A DNA stretch of 62,242 bases from Bacteroidota bacterium (lineage in GTDB: Bacteria; Bacteroidota; Bacteroidia; Sphingobacteriales; Sphingobacteriaceae), in assembly GCA_023427985.1 (NCBI GenBank), contig JAEYZM010000027.1, positions 1 through 62,242 on the forward strand, read 5' to 3'. The stretch's first letter is position 1, and each line of letters starts with the position of its first letter. Below, piece by piece: positions 29,168-39,016 of this stretch. A program made the translations under genes and the position numbers. Under the pieces are notes generated by a model that was not told the origin of the DNA, ran no database searches, and was given only the letters and a program-made list of their open reading frames with translations.

Positions 29168-32032
29168 ATGAACTTAATGAAATTTAGATGGATCCCATTA
29201 TGCATTGCATTAGTAGGATTTCAATCAGTGCAAGCACTTGCCGACAATCCACTGCAGTCTAATCGCAGCAACACATCGGCACAACAAAAATTTAAATTCC
29301 CAAAAAATGTGACGGAGCAGGATTACATGCCCAAAACATTGATAGTGAAATTCCATGCGGAGAATAAAACAGCATTGTCGAGAAATTCAATTGCAATTGC
29401 AAGTGTTCAGTCCTTGATGCAAAAAATAGCTGCGAAACAAACGCAACAAATTTTCCCGAACTCGAATATAAGTACTGCTAAAGGAATAGTTAATAATCCT
29501 TATAACTTAACAAGTATTTATAGGATTCAATACACAGCAGATATTCCTTTGGAAGATGTCATCAATGAATTTTTACAATTGAAAGAAGTGCAATATGCAG
29601 AGCCTTCATATGTATACCGACTTTCTTATATACCCAACGATCCGGATACGAACAGTTCTAGAAATTATTATCAGAAAATTATCAAAGCATATGAGGCATG
29701 GAATGTGAATAAGGGCAGTTCAAATGTTGTGATTGGTATCATTGATACAGGTGGTGATTTAGATCATCCGGATTTAGCCGCGAATGTGAAATACAATACT
29801 GCGGATCCGGTAGATGGTCTAGATAACGATAACGATGGTTATGTAGATAATTATGCAGGTTGGGATTTTGTTGGAGCAAGTACTAGTACTTTTATTGCCG
29901 ATGGTGATCCAAGCATCAAAGCAGGTGGGAACGATCATGGGGTGCATGTTGGAGGAGATGCTTCCGCGGTTGCCGATAATGGTGTTGGGATTGCAGGTGT
30001 GGGTTTCAACTCAAAATTATTATTCGTTAAATGCACACCTGATAATTATGACAATGGTGTTTATACTGGTTATGAAGGAATTGCTTATGCGGCCGATATG
30101 GGGGCGCAAATTATCAATTGCTCTTGGGGTGGCCCGGGTGGCGGACAATTAGGTCAGGATGTGATCAATTATGCAACAGCTAAGGGATCATTAATTGTTG
30201 CAGCTGCTGGTAATAACGGTCAACAAATGATGCATTACCCATCAGCCTATAAAAATGTTCTAGCTGTAGCATCGAGTACTTCAGCGGATAGAAAATCGAG
30301 TTTCTCAAATTATGGTTATTGGATCGATGTAAGTGCACCGGGTTCTAGCATATACAGTACTACTTATAATAATTCTTACAATTCGTATGATGGTACATCA
30401 ATGGCTTCGCCCATCGCTGCCGGCGCAGCAGCTTTAGTGAAAGCCCAATTTCCAAATTATACACCAGGTCAAGTAGCAGAGCAATTACGTGTTACTGCAG
30501 ATGACATCAATTCTTTGAATAATGCTTTCCGTGATAAAATTGGAAAAGGCAGAATCAATGTATACAAAGCATTGACCATGAGTTCTCCTGCAATTCGTTA
30601 TGCACAACTTTCATTGTTCGATAATAATAGCGGAGCATTTTTGCCGGGTGATACCATTACTCTTACAATGAATCTTATGAATTATTTACAAGCAACTTCA
30701 AATTTGAATGTTAGCTTAAGTACTTCGAGTTCATTTATAACCATCACACAAGCTAATGCAAACGCTGGAGTAATTGGAACGCTTCAAACTAAAAACGTTG
30801 GGACTTTTAAAATATTCATCAAGCCTACAACTCCTGATAATACAGTTGTGCCAATCAAAATTACGTATACCGATGGTAGCTATACCGATTATGAGTACAT
30901 TGAATTAGAATTGAATATAACTGCAGTAAACATTCAGGTGAATCAAATTGCAAGTACTGCAACTGGGAATGGTAGAGTAGGGTATAGAAATGGAGATGCT
31001 ACAGGTGGATTGGGTGTTGTTTATAAAGGAGAAAGCATGTTATACGAAGCTGCGTTTATGGTGGCAAGCTCTAACACTAAAGTGTCGGACAATGCCCGAA
31101 CAGAAACGAATACACCTAATGAGCATTTCGTGACAACTACTCGAATTAAGAGAGCATTTACGCAAGGGGTCGACTTTTTTGCAAGTGGGGAGTTTGACGA
31201 TTCAGCAAATCCGAATCCCCTGAACATTGCTGTAAAACATAGAGAGTTGGCATGGTCTAATACACCAGACGATAAATATTTTATTGTGGAATACCGCATC
31301 AGAAATAAAAACAATCAGGCCATGACAAATTTGTTTGCTGGAATGTTTTTCGATTGGGATGTTGTTGATGCAGGTGCCAATAAAATTATTTACGATGCTA
31401 ATTTAAGAATGGCATATTGTCAAACTTTTAATGCAGCCAATCCTATGGTTGCCGTGAAAATATTAAATACGAACGTAAGTCCAGCGTATTATGGTCAGTC
31501 GTATGAAGTAACAGGTGACCCTCAAGAAAATGGATACTCAACGGCCGAGAAATATACTACTTTGTCTAGTGGAATTGTAAATCCTCAATATGGAACAACT
31601 GCACCTGGGCTCGATGTTATGTATACCATTGGCGCAGGACCATATACTGTCAATTCCAACGAGTCTGCATTGTTATCACTTGCAATCATTGCTGGTGATG
31701 ACCTCAACGATTTAATTGCGAGTGCAAATGCTGCACAACAAAAATACGATCAGTTTGTAACTACATTAGGAATTGAGTCAGAAGAAAATAAATTGAAAGT
31801 GTTGGTATATCCAAACCCCGCTAAAGATAAAATTAGCATTGCTTTTCCAATAGAATTAAATGGAATTCAGATCGAAATTTTTGATGCAATGGGTAAGAAA
31901 GTATGGGATAGCTATCGCTCAGATATCAACGATACGTATGTATTAGAAGGGATTGATTTAGCAAAAGGAATGTATCACTTAAAAATCACGAATACTGATT
32001 ATAGTTTATCTGAAAAACTAATTATCGAGTAA
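29168..32032 (+). CDS. subtilisin-like serine protease with T9SS tail
   Basis: A 954-residue secreted S8 peptidase. Signal peptide (to about residue 25), an inhibitor-like propeptide (about 50-150), then the catalytic domain with Asp193 in IIDTGGDLDHPD, His257 in NDHGVHVGG and Ser411 in YDGTSMASP, and the oxyanion region AAAGNNG. A long beta-rich region of about 350 residues follows, and the protein ends in a T9SS type A tail (VLVYPNPAKDKISIAF, GMYHLKIT, LSEKLIIE). It is followed by a strong hairpin terminator. Expected role: extracellular protein degradation. Confidence 0.95.
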   Translation: MNLMKFRWIPLCIALVGFQSVQALADNPLQSNRSNTSAQQKFKFPKNVTEQDYMPKTLIVKFHAENKTALSRNSIAIASVQSLMQKIAAKQTQQIFPNSNISTAKGIVNNPYNLTSIYRIQYTADIPLEDVINEFLQLKEVQYAEPSYVYRLSYIPNDPDTNSSRNYYQKIIKAYEAWNVNKGSSNVVIGIIDTGGDLDHPDLAANVKYNTADPVDGLDNDNDGYVDNYAGWDFVGASTSTFIADGDPSIKAGGNDHGVHVGGDASAVADNGVGIAGVGFNSKLLFVKCTPDNYDNGVYTGYEGIAYAADMGAQIINCSWGGPGGGQLGQDVINYATAKGSLIVAAAGNNGQQMMHYPSAYKNVLAVASSTSADRKSSFSNYGYWIDVSAPGSSIYSTTYNNSYNSYDGTSMASPIAAGAAALVKAQFPNYTPGQVAEQLRVTADDINSLNNAFRDKIGKGRINVYKALTMSSPAIRYAQLSLFDNNSGAFLPGDTITLTMNLMNYLQATSNLNVSLSTSSSFITITQANANAGVIGTLQTKNVGTFKIFIKPTTPDNTVVPIKITYTDGSYTDYEYIELELNITAVNIQVNQIASTATGNGRVGYRNGDATGGLGVVYKGESMLYEAAFMVASSNTKVSDNARTETNTPNEHFVTTTRIKRAFTQGVDFFASGEFDDSANPNPLNIAVKHRELAWSNTPDDKYFIVEYRIRNKNNQAMTNLFAGMFFDWDVVDAGANKIIYDANLRMAYCQTFNAANPMVAVKILNTNVSPAYYGQSYEVTGDPQENGYSTAEKYTTLSSGIVNPQYGTTAPGLDVMYTIGAGPYTVNSNESALLSLAIIAGDDLNDLIASANAAQQKYDQFVTTLGIESEENKLKVLVYPNPAKDKISIAFPIELNGIQIEIFDAMGKKVWDSYRSDINDTYVLEGIDLAKGMYHLKITNTDYSLSEKLIIE

Positions 32033-32035
32033 AAG

Positions 32036-32064
32036 AAAAGGGCGGTGATTAACCGCCCTTTTTT
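32036..32064. terminator. bidirectional terminator between the subtilase gene and tdk
   Basis: Stem AAAAGGGCGGT / ACCGCCCTTTT with a 5-base loop and T-runs on both strands. The left arm is just after the subtilase stop; the right arm and loop encode the last codons and stop of tdk. Confidence 0.9.
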
Positions 32065-32651
32065 GTTTTATTATCGAAAGTCATATTATAGCAAATTCTA
32101 CATCGAGGTTCATAGCTTTCTTTTTCCCCCAACATCAATTGATTGTCGTTCTCTATTTTTCTAAACGAATGACTAGCTGGACTGCCGCATTGAACACATA
32201 CTGCTTGAACCTTTGTTACGTATTCTGCAATGGCCATAAGATTAGGCATTGGTCCAAAAGGTTGACCTAAATAATCCATATCCAATCCAGCTACAATAAC
32301 GCGTATCCCCTTAGCTGCAAGCTTTACACATACCGATGGAAGTTCGTCGTCGAAAAATTGAGCTTCATCAATACCAACTACTTGTACGTTGTTAGATAAA
32401 ATTAATATGGATTCGGAGTTAGCTACGGGTGTCGACTGTATGGAATTTAAATCGTGAGAAACAATTGCCTTATCGTCGTACCTTGTATCTACCGCTGGTT
32501 TGAAAATTTCTACGCTGTATTTCGCAATTTCAGCTCTTCTTAATCTTCTAATTAATTCCTCTGTCTTGCCCGAAAACATAGAACCACAAATGACTTCTAT
32601 GCTTCCCCTATTTAACTGCTTCCTCTGAAATGGCTCACTGAAAATATTCAT
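32049..32651 (-). CDS. tdk: thymidine kinase
   Basis: Type II (TK1-like) enzyme that phosphorylates thymidine in the salvage pathway. 200 residues. P-loop GSMFSGKTE (23-31), the Walker B-like VVGIDEAQFFDDE, and the structural zinc cysteines in CVQCGS and CRICYN. The lasso-type YEPRCR segment at the C-terminus is present. The final codons (KKGG) lie inside the shared terminator stem. A TAATTTTG -7-like box (32664-32671) is found just upstream on the minus strand without a clear -33 box. Confidence 0.96.
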   Translation of the reverse strand: MNIFSEPFQRKQLNRGSIEVICGSMFSGKTEELIRRLRRAEIAKYSVEIFKPAVDTRYDDKAIVSHDLNSIQSTPVANSESILILSNNVQVVGIDEAQFFDDELPSVCVKLAAKGIRVIVAGLDMDYLGQPFGPMPNLMAIAEYVTKVQAVCVQCGSPASHSFRKIENDNQLMLGEKESYEPRCRICYNMTFDNKTKKGG

Positions 32652-32710
32652 GCTCTGAAATTACAAAATTATTCGAAACTAAACATTTTGACTTATATTT
32701 ACATTCAGAA

Positions 32711-33397
32711 ATGAATAAGCAAGTATATATCGATAAAATCGCAATCATTACCGATGAATTGCAACAAATTACAAGTCTTTGGTTACAAAAAGATTATGCT
32801 ATAAGTCCAATAGAAGTTGAAAATTACCTTTCTAATATTCGCTACCTTTCGGAACAAGCAGAAATTTTGAGAAAATATCTTCATGAAATTGAGGGTACGA
32901 AAATCGCTGAAACGAAAAACGCTGAAACGAAAAATGAGAATACGAAAAATGAAAATAGTATAGCTCAAAATCTTTCGGAAGAAATTCAAAAACCTGTAGA
33001 ATCTACTCAATCATTCTCAGCTGCAGAAAAATTGCATGTGGAAATGTCTGATATTCCATCAAAAACCACAGAACTGCCAGACCAAAAAGAAGAATATACA
33101 TTGCATCAAAAACTTAGCGCTCAAATGAATGATAATTCATTGGCCGATGTTTTGAAACACGATTACTTTCATAAAGAATTAAGCTTCTCATTGAATGAAA
33201 AATTCTACATCGTTCAGAATTTATTTAACGGCGATGAAAAAGATTTCAATAAAGTGATGGCTCATCTTGCAACGCTTGATTCTTGGGAAGAGATTGAATT
33301 TTATTTAAATGCAACCTGTAAAGTTCCTTACGAATGGGAATCGAAACAAGAACATCAAATAAAGTTTTATGAGATGTTAATGGATAGAATAAATTAG
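32711..33397 (+). CDS. hypothetical protein with helical ends and linker
   Basis: A 228-residue cytosolic protein with an N-terminal helical part (about 1-60, likely coiled), a low-complexity linker (about 62-150) containing AETKNAETKN and ENTKNEN repeats, and a C-terminal domain opening LSFSLNEKFYIVQNLFNGDE and ending in SWEEIEFYL. That C-terminal pattern recurs in uncharacterised Bacteroidota proteins. Function unknown. A TTATTAAGG-type repeat follows the stop codon. Confidence 0.75.
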   Translation: MNKQVYIDKIAIITDELQQITSLWLQKDYAISPIEVENYLSNIRYLSEQAEILRKYLHEIEGTKIAETKNAETKNENTKNENSIAQNLSEEIQKPVESTQSFSAAEKLHVEMSDIPSKTTELPDQKEEYTLHQKLSAQMNDNSLADVLKHDYFHKELSFSLNEKFYIVQNLFNGDEKDFNKVMAHLATLDSWEEIEFYLNATCKVPYEWESKQEHQIKFYEMLMDRIN

Positions 33398-33442
33398 GTT
33401 ATTAAGTTATTAAGGAATTAAGGAATTAAGTAATTAAGGGGG
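33398..33442 (+). repeat. TTAAGG-type 3' repeat array
   Basis: ATTAAGTTATTAAGGAATTA words continuing to TAATTAAGGGGG directly after the stop codon; a variant of the TTAAGAACG family. Confidence 0.55.
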
Positions 33443-33460
33443 TGAACTGTGTTCAATAAC

Positions 33461-35098
33461 TTAATTTTCAGTAACTTTATATACTCTTTTCAAATCCAAT
33501 AGATTCAAAGCATTGGAGCTAAGTCCATGTACGTTTTTTGGTAATAGTCGGACCGATTGATCGTAGTATAATATGACCATTGGTGCTTCATCAAGCACAA
33601 TATTTTCTAATTCTTGATACATCGAAAATCGAATACTATCGTTATTTTCATAGAATGTTTTTTCAAACAATGCATCGAATTTCTTATTCGAAAAATGAGT
33701 ATAATTAGGTCCGTTCGGTACAAAGTTTTTAGAATAAAATACAGCTAAATAATTTTCTGCATCCGGATAATCGGCAATCCAAGATCCTCTGAAAAAGTTA
33801 ACATTGTTTTTAGAAATCAACTCTCGCAAACTAGAGCCTTGATGAACTTCTACTTTCGATTTAATACCCACTCTACTTAATTCCTTTTGCACATATTCGA
33901 TGAGGTCTCTATAAGTAGATGTTGTATTCAGGGTAATTTCAGGCAAACCATTCCCATCTTTATATCCTGCCGCAGCTAGCAATGCTCGAGCTTTTGCTGG
34001 ATTGTATGAATACCCTTTAATTTTCTTTTCGTCGTAGCCTGGCATTCCTTTGGGTAGAAAGCCTGCATGTCCAGGATTTCCGATACTATTTTGCAAATAG
34101 CGAATCATTTTTTCTCTATCGATGGCATAGTTGATGGCTTGACGAATACGTTTATCTTTTAATGGTGAATTTTTGACAATTTGAATGGAAGAGTCGACCA
34201 ACATACCTAAATACTCCGTGTTCAAGTAGGCCGATTTTATTAAGTTGAATCGAGCTTTATGTTTGTCTTTTAATTCTCCCGATTTATTAAGCACATCGTT
34301 TCTATATGAACCATCGATTCCGGAAAAGAAATCTAGATTTCCTTTTAATAATTCTAAAAATGCAGTTTGCTTATCGCTGATGAAAGTGATTTTAACTGCG
34401 TCGATTTTAGGTAATCGAATCCCATTTTCAAACTCAAAGTATTTTTCATTTTTTACAAAACACATTACTTCCGATTCTTTCCAATACGAAAATTTAAATG
34501 GGCCTGTACCTACAGGATTGTTTCTAAAATCTTTACCGTAGTATTCGCAAATTTCTTTTGGAACAACCGAACAATATTGAATGCTTAATAAAGATGGAAA
34601 TGCAGGAAATGGCTTACTCAACTGCACACAAAACGTACTATCGTTCAAGGCATAAAATGCGCTAGAGTCTTTTACTTTATCGTTAAAAATCCATGCACCC
34701 GATGAGATAGTTTTGGGGCTAATAATTCTTCTAAAGGAATAAACAAAATCGGAAGCGAGTACCTTTCTGCCAATGCCATTTGGAAACTGTGGATGATCGT
34801 GAAAATAAACATCGTTACGTAAATGAAATGTGTAGAGCAAACCATCGGCACTTTGTTCCCAAGATTTAGCAATACAAGGCCTAACCTGTAAATTACTATC
34901 GAGTTGCGTTAATCCATTGAACAAATTATTGACGCACCAAACATTCATCTGATTACGCGCAAAAGCAGGGTCTAAGGAAGTAACACCCACATCCATATTC
35001 ATGCGGAATATTCGATTGGGATCTGTGCGTTCAGAATTACAAGCAGATACTAAAAAAATAGCAATTAAAATTCCAATGTAATAGCAAGTCCTTTTCAT
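33461..35098 (-). CDS. oligopeptide-type ABC transporter substrate-binding lipoprotein
   Basis: A 545-residue family 5 extracellular solute-binding protein (DppA/OppA fold). Lipobox LVSAC puts the anchored cysteine at about residue 20. Typical segments: TSLDPAFARNQ, LTQLDSNLQVRPCIAKSWE, HLRNDVYFHD, NPVGTGPFKF, IRQAINYAIDREKM and AGYKDGNGLPEI. No transporter genes adjoin; the permease at 8617-9669 is of the right kind but 24 kb away. Divergent from the BtuF-like gene with only 31 bases between. Confidence 0.93.
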   Translation of the reverse strand: MKRTCYYIGILIAIFLVSACNSERTDPNRIFRMNMDVGVTSLDPAFARNQMNVWCVNNLFNGLTQLDSNLQVRPCIAKSWEQSADGLLYTFHLRNDVYFHDHPQFPNGIGRKVLASDFVYSFRRIISPKTISSGAWIFNDKVKDSSAFYALNDSTFCVQLSKPFPAFPSLLSIQYCSVVPKEICEYYGKDFRNNPVGTGPFKFSYWKESEVMCFVKNEKYFEFENGIRLPKIDAVKITFISDKQTAFLELLKGNLDFFSGIDGSYRNDVLNKSGELKDKHKARFNLIKSAYLNTEYLGMLVDSSIQIVKNSPLKDKRIRQAINYAIDREKMIRYLQNSIGNPGHAGFLPKGMPGYDEKKIKGYSYNPAKARALLAAAGYKDGNGLPEITLNTTSTYRDLIEYVQKELSRVGIKSKVEVHQGSSLRELISKNNVNFFRGSWIADYPDAENYLAVFYSKNFVPNGPNYTHFSNKKFDALFEKTFYENNDSIRFSMYQELENIVLDEAPMVILYYDQSVRLLPKNVHGLSSNALNLLDLKRVYKVTEN

Positions 35099-35129
35099 AA
35101 TGATTACTTTCGCAAAGTAAAGTATTTGT

Positions 35130-36059
35130 ATGACTAATAAAAGAATTATCTCTTTGCTTCCATCGGCTACCGAAATTATATATGCATTGTCTGCCGAAAA
35201 AAATCTTGTTGGACGCTCTCACGAATGTGATTTTCCGAGCGACACTCAAAACATTCCCATCGTTACAAAAAGCAGTATTCACAACGAGATGAGCAGCGCT
35301 GTAATTGATGCCAAAGTCAAACAGCATATTGAACAAGCTCTATCTTTGTATGAATTGAATTGGGAACTAATAAAAGAATTACAACCCGATGTAATTATCA
35401 CGCAAGATCAATGTGAAGTATGTGCGGTACATGCAGAGGATTTGAAATCTAGAGTAAAGGAGATACTTCAAAAAGAAGTGCAAATTGTTTCATTAAGTCC
35501 CAAAAGCATAGAAGATGTTTTAAAAGATATTGCCGATGTAGCAGCGCTTTTGAACATTGATGCGAGTGATTACATAGAAGAGTTGAATGACCGCATAGAT
35601 ATTGTAAAACACAAAGTTAAATTCGTAAAGCATCGACCTGAAATTGTATGTATCGAATGGATGGAACCACTAATGACAGCAGGCCATTGGACCCCTCAAC
35701 TAATAGATTATGCGGGCGGGAAAGCCTTGCTATCAGAAGCATTTAGCAAATCGAGATACATCGGCCTACAAGAAATTATAGAGGCCAATCCGGATGGAAT
35801 TATTATTGCGCCTTGTGGTTTTGATTTGGAGCGCACAAAAAATGAGTTGCATCTTTTAATGGAAAATCCGCAATTCAAAAAATTGAAAGCGGTGGAAAAA
35901 GGGCATGTATTTATTGCCGATGGTAATGCCTATTTCAATAGATCGGGTCCGAGATTGGTTGACACATTGGAAATGATTGCAGAGATTCTACAGGTGAATC
36001 AATTTTATTACGGTTTTGAAAACCAAACTTGGGAACAACTGTCGGCAATCAAAAACTAG
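35130..36059 (+). CDS. cobalamin-binding-like protein (BtuF/helical-backbone family)
   Basis: A 309-residue periplasmic-type binding protein fold: IISLLPSATEIIYAL, VGRSHECDFP, the long central helix (about 140-175), EWMEPLMTAGHWTPQLIDYAGG and NPDGIIIAPCGFDLERT. These match the group annotated as cobalamin-binding proteins. It has no signal peptide, so a cytosolic location or a missed export signal must be considered; several members of this group are cytosolic. Its stop codon shares the tetranucleotide CTAG with the stop of the convergent reductase gene. Confidence 0.87.
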   Translation: MTNKRIISLLPSATEIIYALSAEKNLVGRSHECDFPSDTQNIPIVTKSSIHNEMSSAVIDAKVKQHIEQALSLYELNWELIKELQPDVIITQDQCEVCAVHAEDLKSRVKEILQKEVQIVSLSPKSIEDVLKDIADVAALLNIDASDYIEELNDRIDIVKHKVKFVKHRPEIVCIEWMEPLMTAGHWTPQLIDYAGGKALLSEAFSKSRYIGLQEIIEANPDGIIIAPCGFDLERTKNELHLLMENPQFKKLKAVEKGHVFIADGNAYFNRSGPRLVDTLEMIAEILQVNQFYYGFENQTWEQLSAIKN

Positions 36060-36577
36060 AACTTCAAAAACTCATCGATTTGCTGATTGGTAAATTTCAG
36101 CGTATCCTCTTTGAACAATTGTCCGTGCTCATCGAGTTCAAATTGAATGTAAGGAATATGAATTCGAAGCGGCAAAACATTTAGGCCGATGTAATTGCAC
36201 ACCCCAGTGAAGTGCTCCACTCCGCGAATGTTTCCGTATTTACCGGTGGAGTTTCCTACCAATGCAGCCTTTTTGTATTTAAAACTTTCTGGAAACTTGC
36301 AGGCATCTATAAACAATTTAAGCACTCCGGGGAAGCTGCCGTTGTATTCAGGTATTACAAAAATGAATTTCTGTGTTGCTGTGACGATTTCTTGGATTTT
36401 TTGAAAGCCTTCTGAGCGATTACCATAAAGGTCTGATTCAATGATATTTGGTGGTAAATCACTGAGAGTTATGAGTTCAGTAGGAATGCCTTTGTTTTCG
36501 ATTTGTGTTTTGTAATAATCTGTTAATAAGCCAGTTCTGCTGTTTGGTCTATTGGTTCCTGAAATTAGTGTAATCAT
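36056..36577 (-). CDS. NADPH-dependent FMN reductase
   Basis: A flavodoxin-fold oxidoreductase of 173 residues. LISGTNRPNSRTGLLT (start, FMN phosphate binding), FVIPEYNGSFPGVLKLFIDA and AALVGNSTGKYGNIRG are the family motifs. It reduces FMN, quinones or azo dyes with NAD(P)H; the physiological substrate is not known. The ATG at 36577 is used, not the TTG one codon before. Overlaps the convergent gene by 4 bases. Confidence 0.9.
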   Translation of the reverse strand: MITLISGTNRPNSRTGLLTDYYKTQIENKGIPTELITLSDLPPNIIESDLYGNRSEGFQKIQEIVTATQKFIFVIPEYNGSFPGVLKLFIDACKFPESFKYKKAALVGNSTGKYGNIRGVEHFTGVCNYIGLNVLPLRIHIPYIQFELDEHGQLFKEDTLKFTNQQIDEFLKF

Positions 36578-36715
36578 CAACTTTTAATATGTTTTTATAA
36601 CACAAAGCGTTTCCGAATGTTTAAAAGATTTGTATTTTAGCAATTCTGTAAAAACCCGAAAAATATACGAAATTCGACGTTTTTAAGGCTTTTAATACAT
36701 CACAGGATAAGAAAC

Positions 36716-37528
36716 ATGGGTAAAATTATTGCTTTAGCAAATCAAAAGGGTGGGGTAGGTAAAACTACATCGTCCATTAATTTGGCAGCCAGTTTAGCGG
36801 TGCTTGAATACAAGACCTTATTGGTAGATGCAGATCCACAGGCAAATGCAACATCGGGGATAGGTTATGATCCACGTGAGATTAAGGCAAGTATATACGA
36901 GTGCATTATCAATAATTTAGATCCGAAAGAGGCGATTTTAGAAACCAGTACGCCGAACCTCGACTTATTGCCTGCACACATCGACCTAGTAGGTGCCGAA
37001 ATTGAGATGATCAATTTGACCGATAGAGAGCATAAGATGAAAGAGGTGTTTGCGAAAATTAAAGATCAGTACGATTTCATCATAATAGATTGTTCACCAT
37101 CCTTAGGTTTGATTACAATCAATGCATTAACAGCAGCGAATTCAGTAATTGTACCAGTACAATGTGAGTATTTCGCATTAGAAGGATTGGGGAAATTATT
37201 GAACACCATTAAAATTGTTCAGTCGAGATTAAACCCCGATTTACAGATAGAAGGAATTTTATTAACCATGTACGATGTGCGTTTACGTTTATCGAATCAG
37301 GTGGTAGAAGAGGTGAAGACACATTTCCAGGATTTAGTATTTGATACCATTATTCAAAGAAACACACGTTTGAGTGAGGCGCCAAGTTTTGGAGTATCGG
37401 TGATTATGCACGATGCTACAAGTAAAGGGGCCATCAATTATTTGAATCTTGCAAAAGAAATATTAGTGAAGAACGGATTAGCGAAAGAAGAATTAAAAAC
37501 AACAGAAAGTACAGAAAGCAATGAGTAG
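36716..37528 (+). CDS. parA: chromosome partitioning ATPase ParA
   Basis: A 270-residue Soj-type ParA. Deviant Walker A KGGVGKTT (11-18), DADPQANATSG, and DFIIIDCSPSLGL. With ParB it moves the replicated origin regions apart. First gene of a compact operon parA-parB-DUF5683-dapB-lepB; parB starts inside the last codons of parA (8-base overlap). No parS-like palindrome was noticed nearby. Confidence 0.97.
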   Translation: MGKIIALANQKGGVGKTTSSINLAASLAVLEYKTLLVDADPQANATSGIGYDPREIKASIYECIINNLDPKEAILETSTPNLDLLPAHIDLVGAEIEMINLTDREHKMKEVFAKIKDQYDFIIIDCSPSLGLITINALTAANSVIVPVQCEYFALEGLGKLLNTIKIVQSRLNPDLQIEGILLTMYDVRLRLSNQVVEEVKTHFQDLVFDTIIQRNTRLSEAPSFGVSVIMHDATSKGAINYLNLAKEILVKNGLAKEELKTTESTESNE

Positions 37529-38447
37529 TGCAGTAAAAAGAAATGCCTTAGGTAAAGGATTGGGAGCCTTGTTGAGCGATAAGGATCAAGCGACAGCAAA
37601 GGCAGAGCCTACAGCTGCATCGAGTGCGGCAGTAGCAGCGGTAAATACCATTGCAGCAATTCCATTAGAACAAATAGAAACCAACCCATATCAACCTCGC
37701 GATACGTTTGAAGAACAAGCATTGCAGGAGTTGGCCGACTCTATTAAGATTCAGGGCATTATACAGCCATTAACTGTTCGCCGATTAAGTGCGAATTCAT
37801 ATCAATTGATTTCAGGTGAGCGTAGATTGCGTGCGAGTAAAATTGCAGGATTGAAAGAAGTACCTGCTTACATTCGTACTGCCAACGATCAGGAGATGAT
37901 TGAGATGGCATTGATTGAAAACATTCAGCGTGAAAATTTAAATGCGATGGAAGTTGCAATCAGTTTTCAACGCATGATTGACGAATGTAATTTGAATCAA
38001 GAGGAATTAGGAACGCGTGTTGGAAAGAACCGTTCAACAGTTACGAATTATTTACGATTATTAAAATTACCACCCATTATACAAGCAGCAATTAGAGATC
38101 AGCAAATTTCAATGGGGCATGCACGAGCGATGATTAATATTGAAAATGTAGATCAGCAATTGTATGTATTTAAAGAAATATTGACCAAAGATTTATCGGT
38201 AAGAAAAGTAGAGGATTTGGTTCGTTCATTTGCATCAGGCAAGAAAGATGCGATGCCAAGCGCTAACAAATCGACCGAAAAAACATTGCGCAATAATTTC
38301 GAGTATCAAAGAATTCAAGACGATTTAAGTTCAAAGTTTGGAAATAAAGTACTCATTAAAGCCGATGAAAAAGGTAAGGGTTCTATTAATATTCCATTTC
38401 TTTCTACAGACGATCTGAATCGAATTTTAGAGATGTTAGACTGGTAA
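37521..38447 (+). CDS. parB: chromosome partitioning protein ParB
   Basis: A 308-residue CTP-dependent DNA clamp. N-terminal RNALGKGLGALL (ParA-stimulating peptide), an alanine-rich linker, the CTPase/ParB-N box with TNPYQPR and GERRLRA, ENIQRENLN, then the helix-turn-helix LGTRVGKNRSTVTNYLRLL, and a C-terminal dimerisation domain. It loads at parS. Overlaps parA. Confidence 0.97.
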   Translation: MSSAVKRNALGKGLGALLSDKDQATAKAEPTAASSAAVAAVNTIAAIPLEQIETNPYQPRDTFEEQALQELADSIKIQGIIQPLTVRRLSANSYQLISGERRLRASKIAGLKEVPAYIRTANDQEMIEMALIENIQRENLNAMEVAISFQRMIDECNLNQEELGTRVGKNRSTVTNYLRLLKLPPIIQAAIRDQQISMGHARAMINIENVDQQLYVFKEILTKDLSVRKVEDLVRSFASGKKDAMPSANKSTEKTLRNNFEYQRIQDDLSSKFGNKVLIKADEKGKGSINIPFLSTDDLNRILEMLDW

Positions 38448-38449
38448 GA

Positions 38450-39016
38450 ATGAAAAAATATTTGATTGTAATTTTCTTTTTGCTTTGCGCATTCAGGAGC
38501 ATTGCACAACAATCAGATAGTTCTGTAGTGATTATAAAAAATCCACACTCTGCAAATCGTGCTGCAAATTTATCGGCAATGCTACCCGGCGCTGGGCAGA
38601 TTTACAACAAACAATACTGGAAGGTGCCCATTATCTATGCGGGTGCAGGAGCATTGATCTATGCGATATCATGGAATAATAATAATTATCAGCGCTACTT
38701 AAAAGCATATCAATTAGACTCGGATACATCCCGTGCAACGAACTCTGAATTTGCAGGATTATATTCGGTTGAGAATTTAATTACGCTTAAAGATTTTTAC
38801 AGAAGGAATAGAGATTTTTCTGCGATAGGTTTGGTTTTATTGTATGCTGCAAACATTGTAGATGCATACGTTTACGGACAGTTTTACAATTTCGATATTA
38901 GTGATGATTTAACTTTGCGGGTACAACCAATGGTGGTTCCGCAGATTACGAATTATCATACAGGATCTTGGACTACGGTTAATGGTTTGAGTTTAACTTT
39001 ACGATTGAAACGATGA
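38450..39016 (+). CDS. DUF5683 membrane protein
   Basis: A 188-residue protein with signal peptide (LIVIFFLLCAFRSIAQ) and a SAMLPGAGQIYNKQYWKVPIIYAG motif, followed by two hydrophobic stretches, the last within LVLLYAANIVDAYVYGQF. This is the DUF5683 family that accompanies parAB in Bacteroidota. Function unproven; the GAGQIYN motif suggests membrane association. It sits 2 bases after parB and overlaps dapB by 4 bases. Confidence 0.88.
   Translation: MKKYLIVIFFLLCAFRSIAQQSDSSVVIIKNPHSANRAANLSAMLPGAGQIYNKQYWKVPIIYAGAGALIYAISWNNNNYQRYLKAYQLDSDTSRATNSEFAGLYSVENLITLKDFYRRNRDFSAIGLVLLYAANIVDAYVYGQFYNFDISDDLTLRVQPMVVPQITNYHTGSWTTVNGLSLTLRLKR

Noticed and set aside
36716..38447. Plasmid partition locus or replication origin
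   Set aside because: The parAB pair is in a housekeeping operon with dapB and lepB; no replication initiator gene or DnaA-box cluster was noticed.
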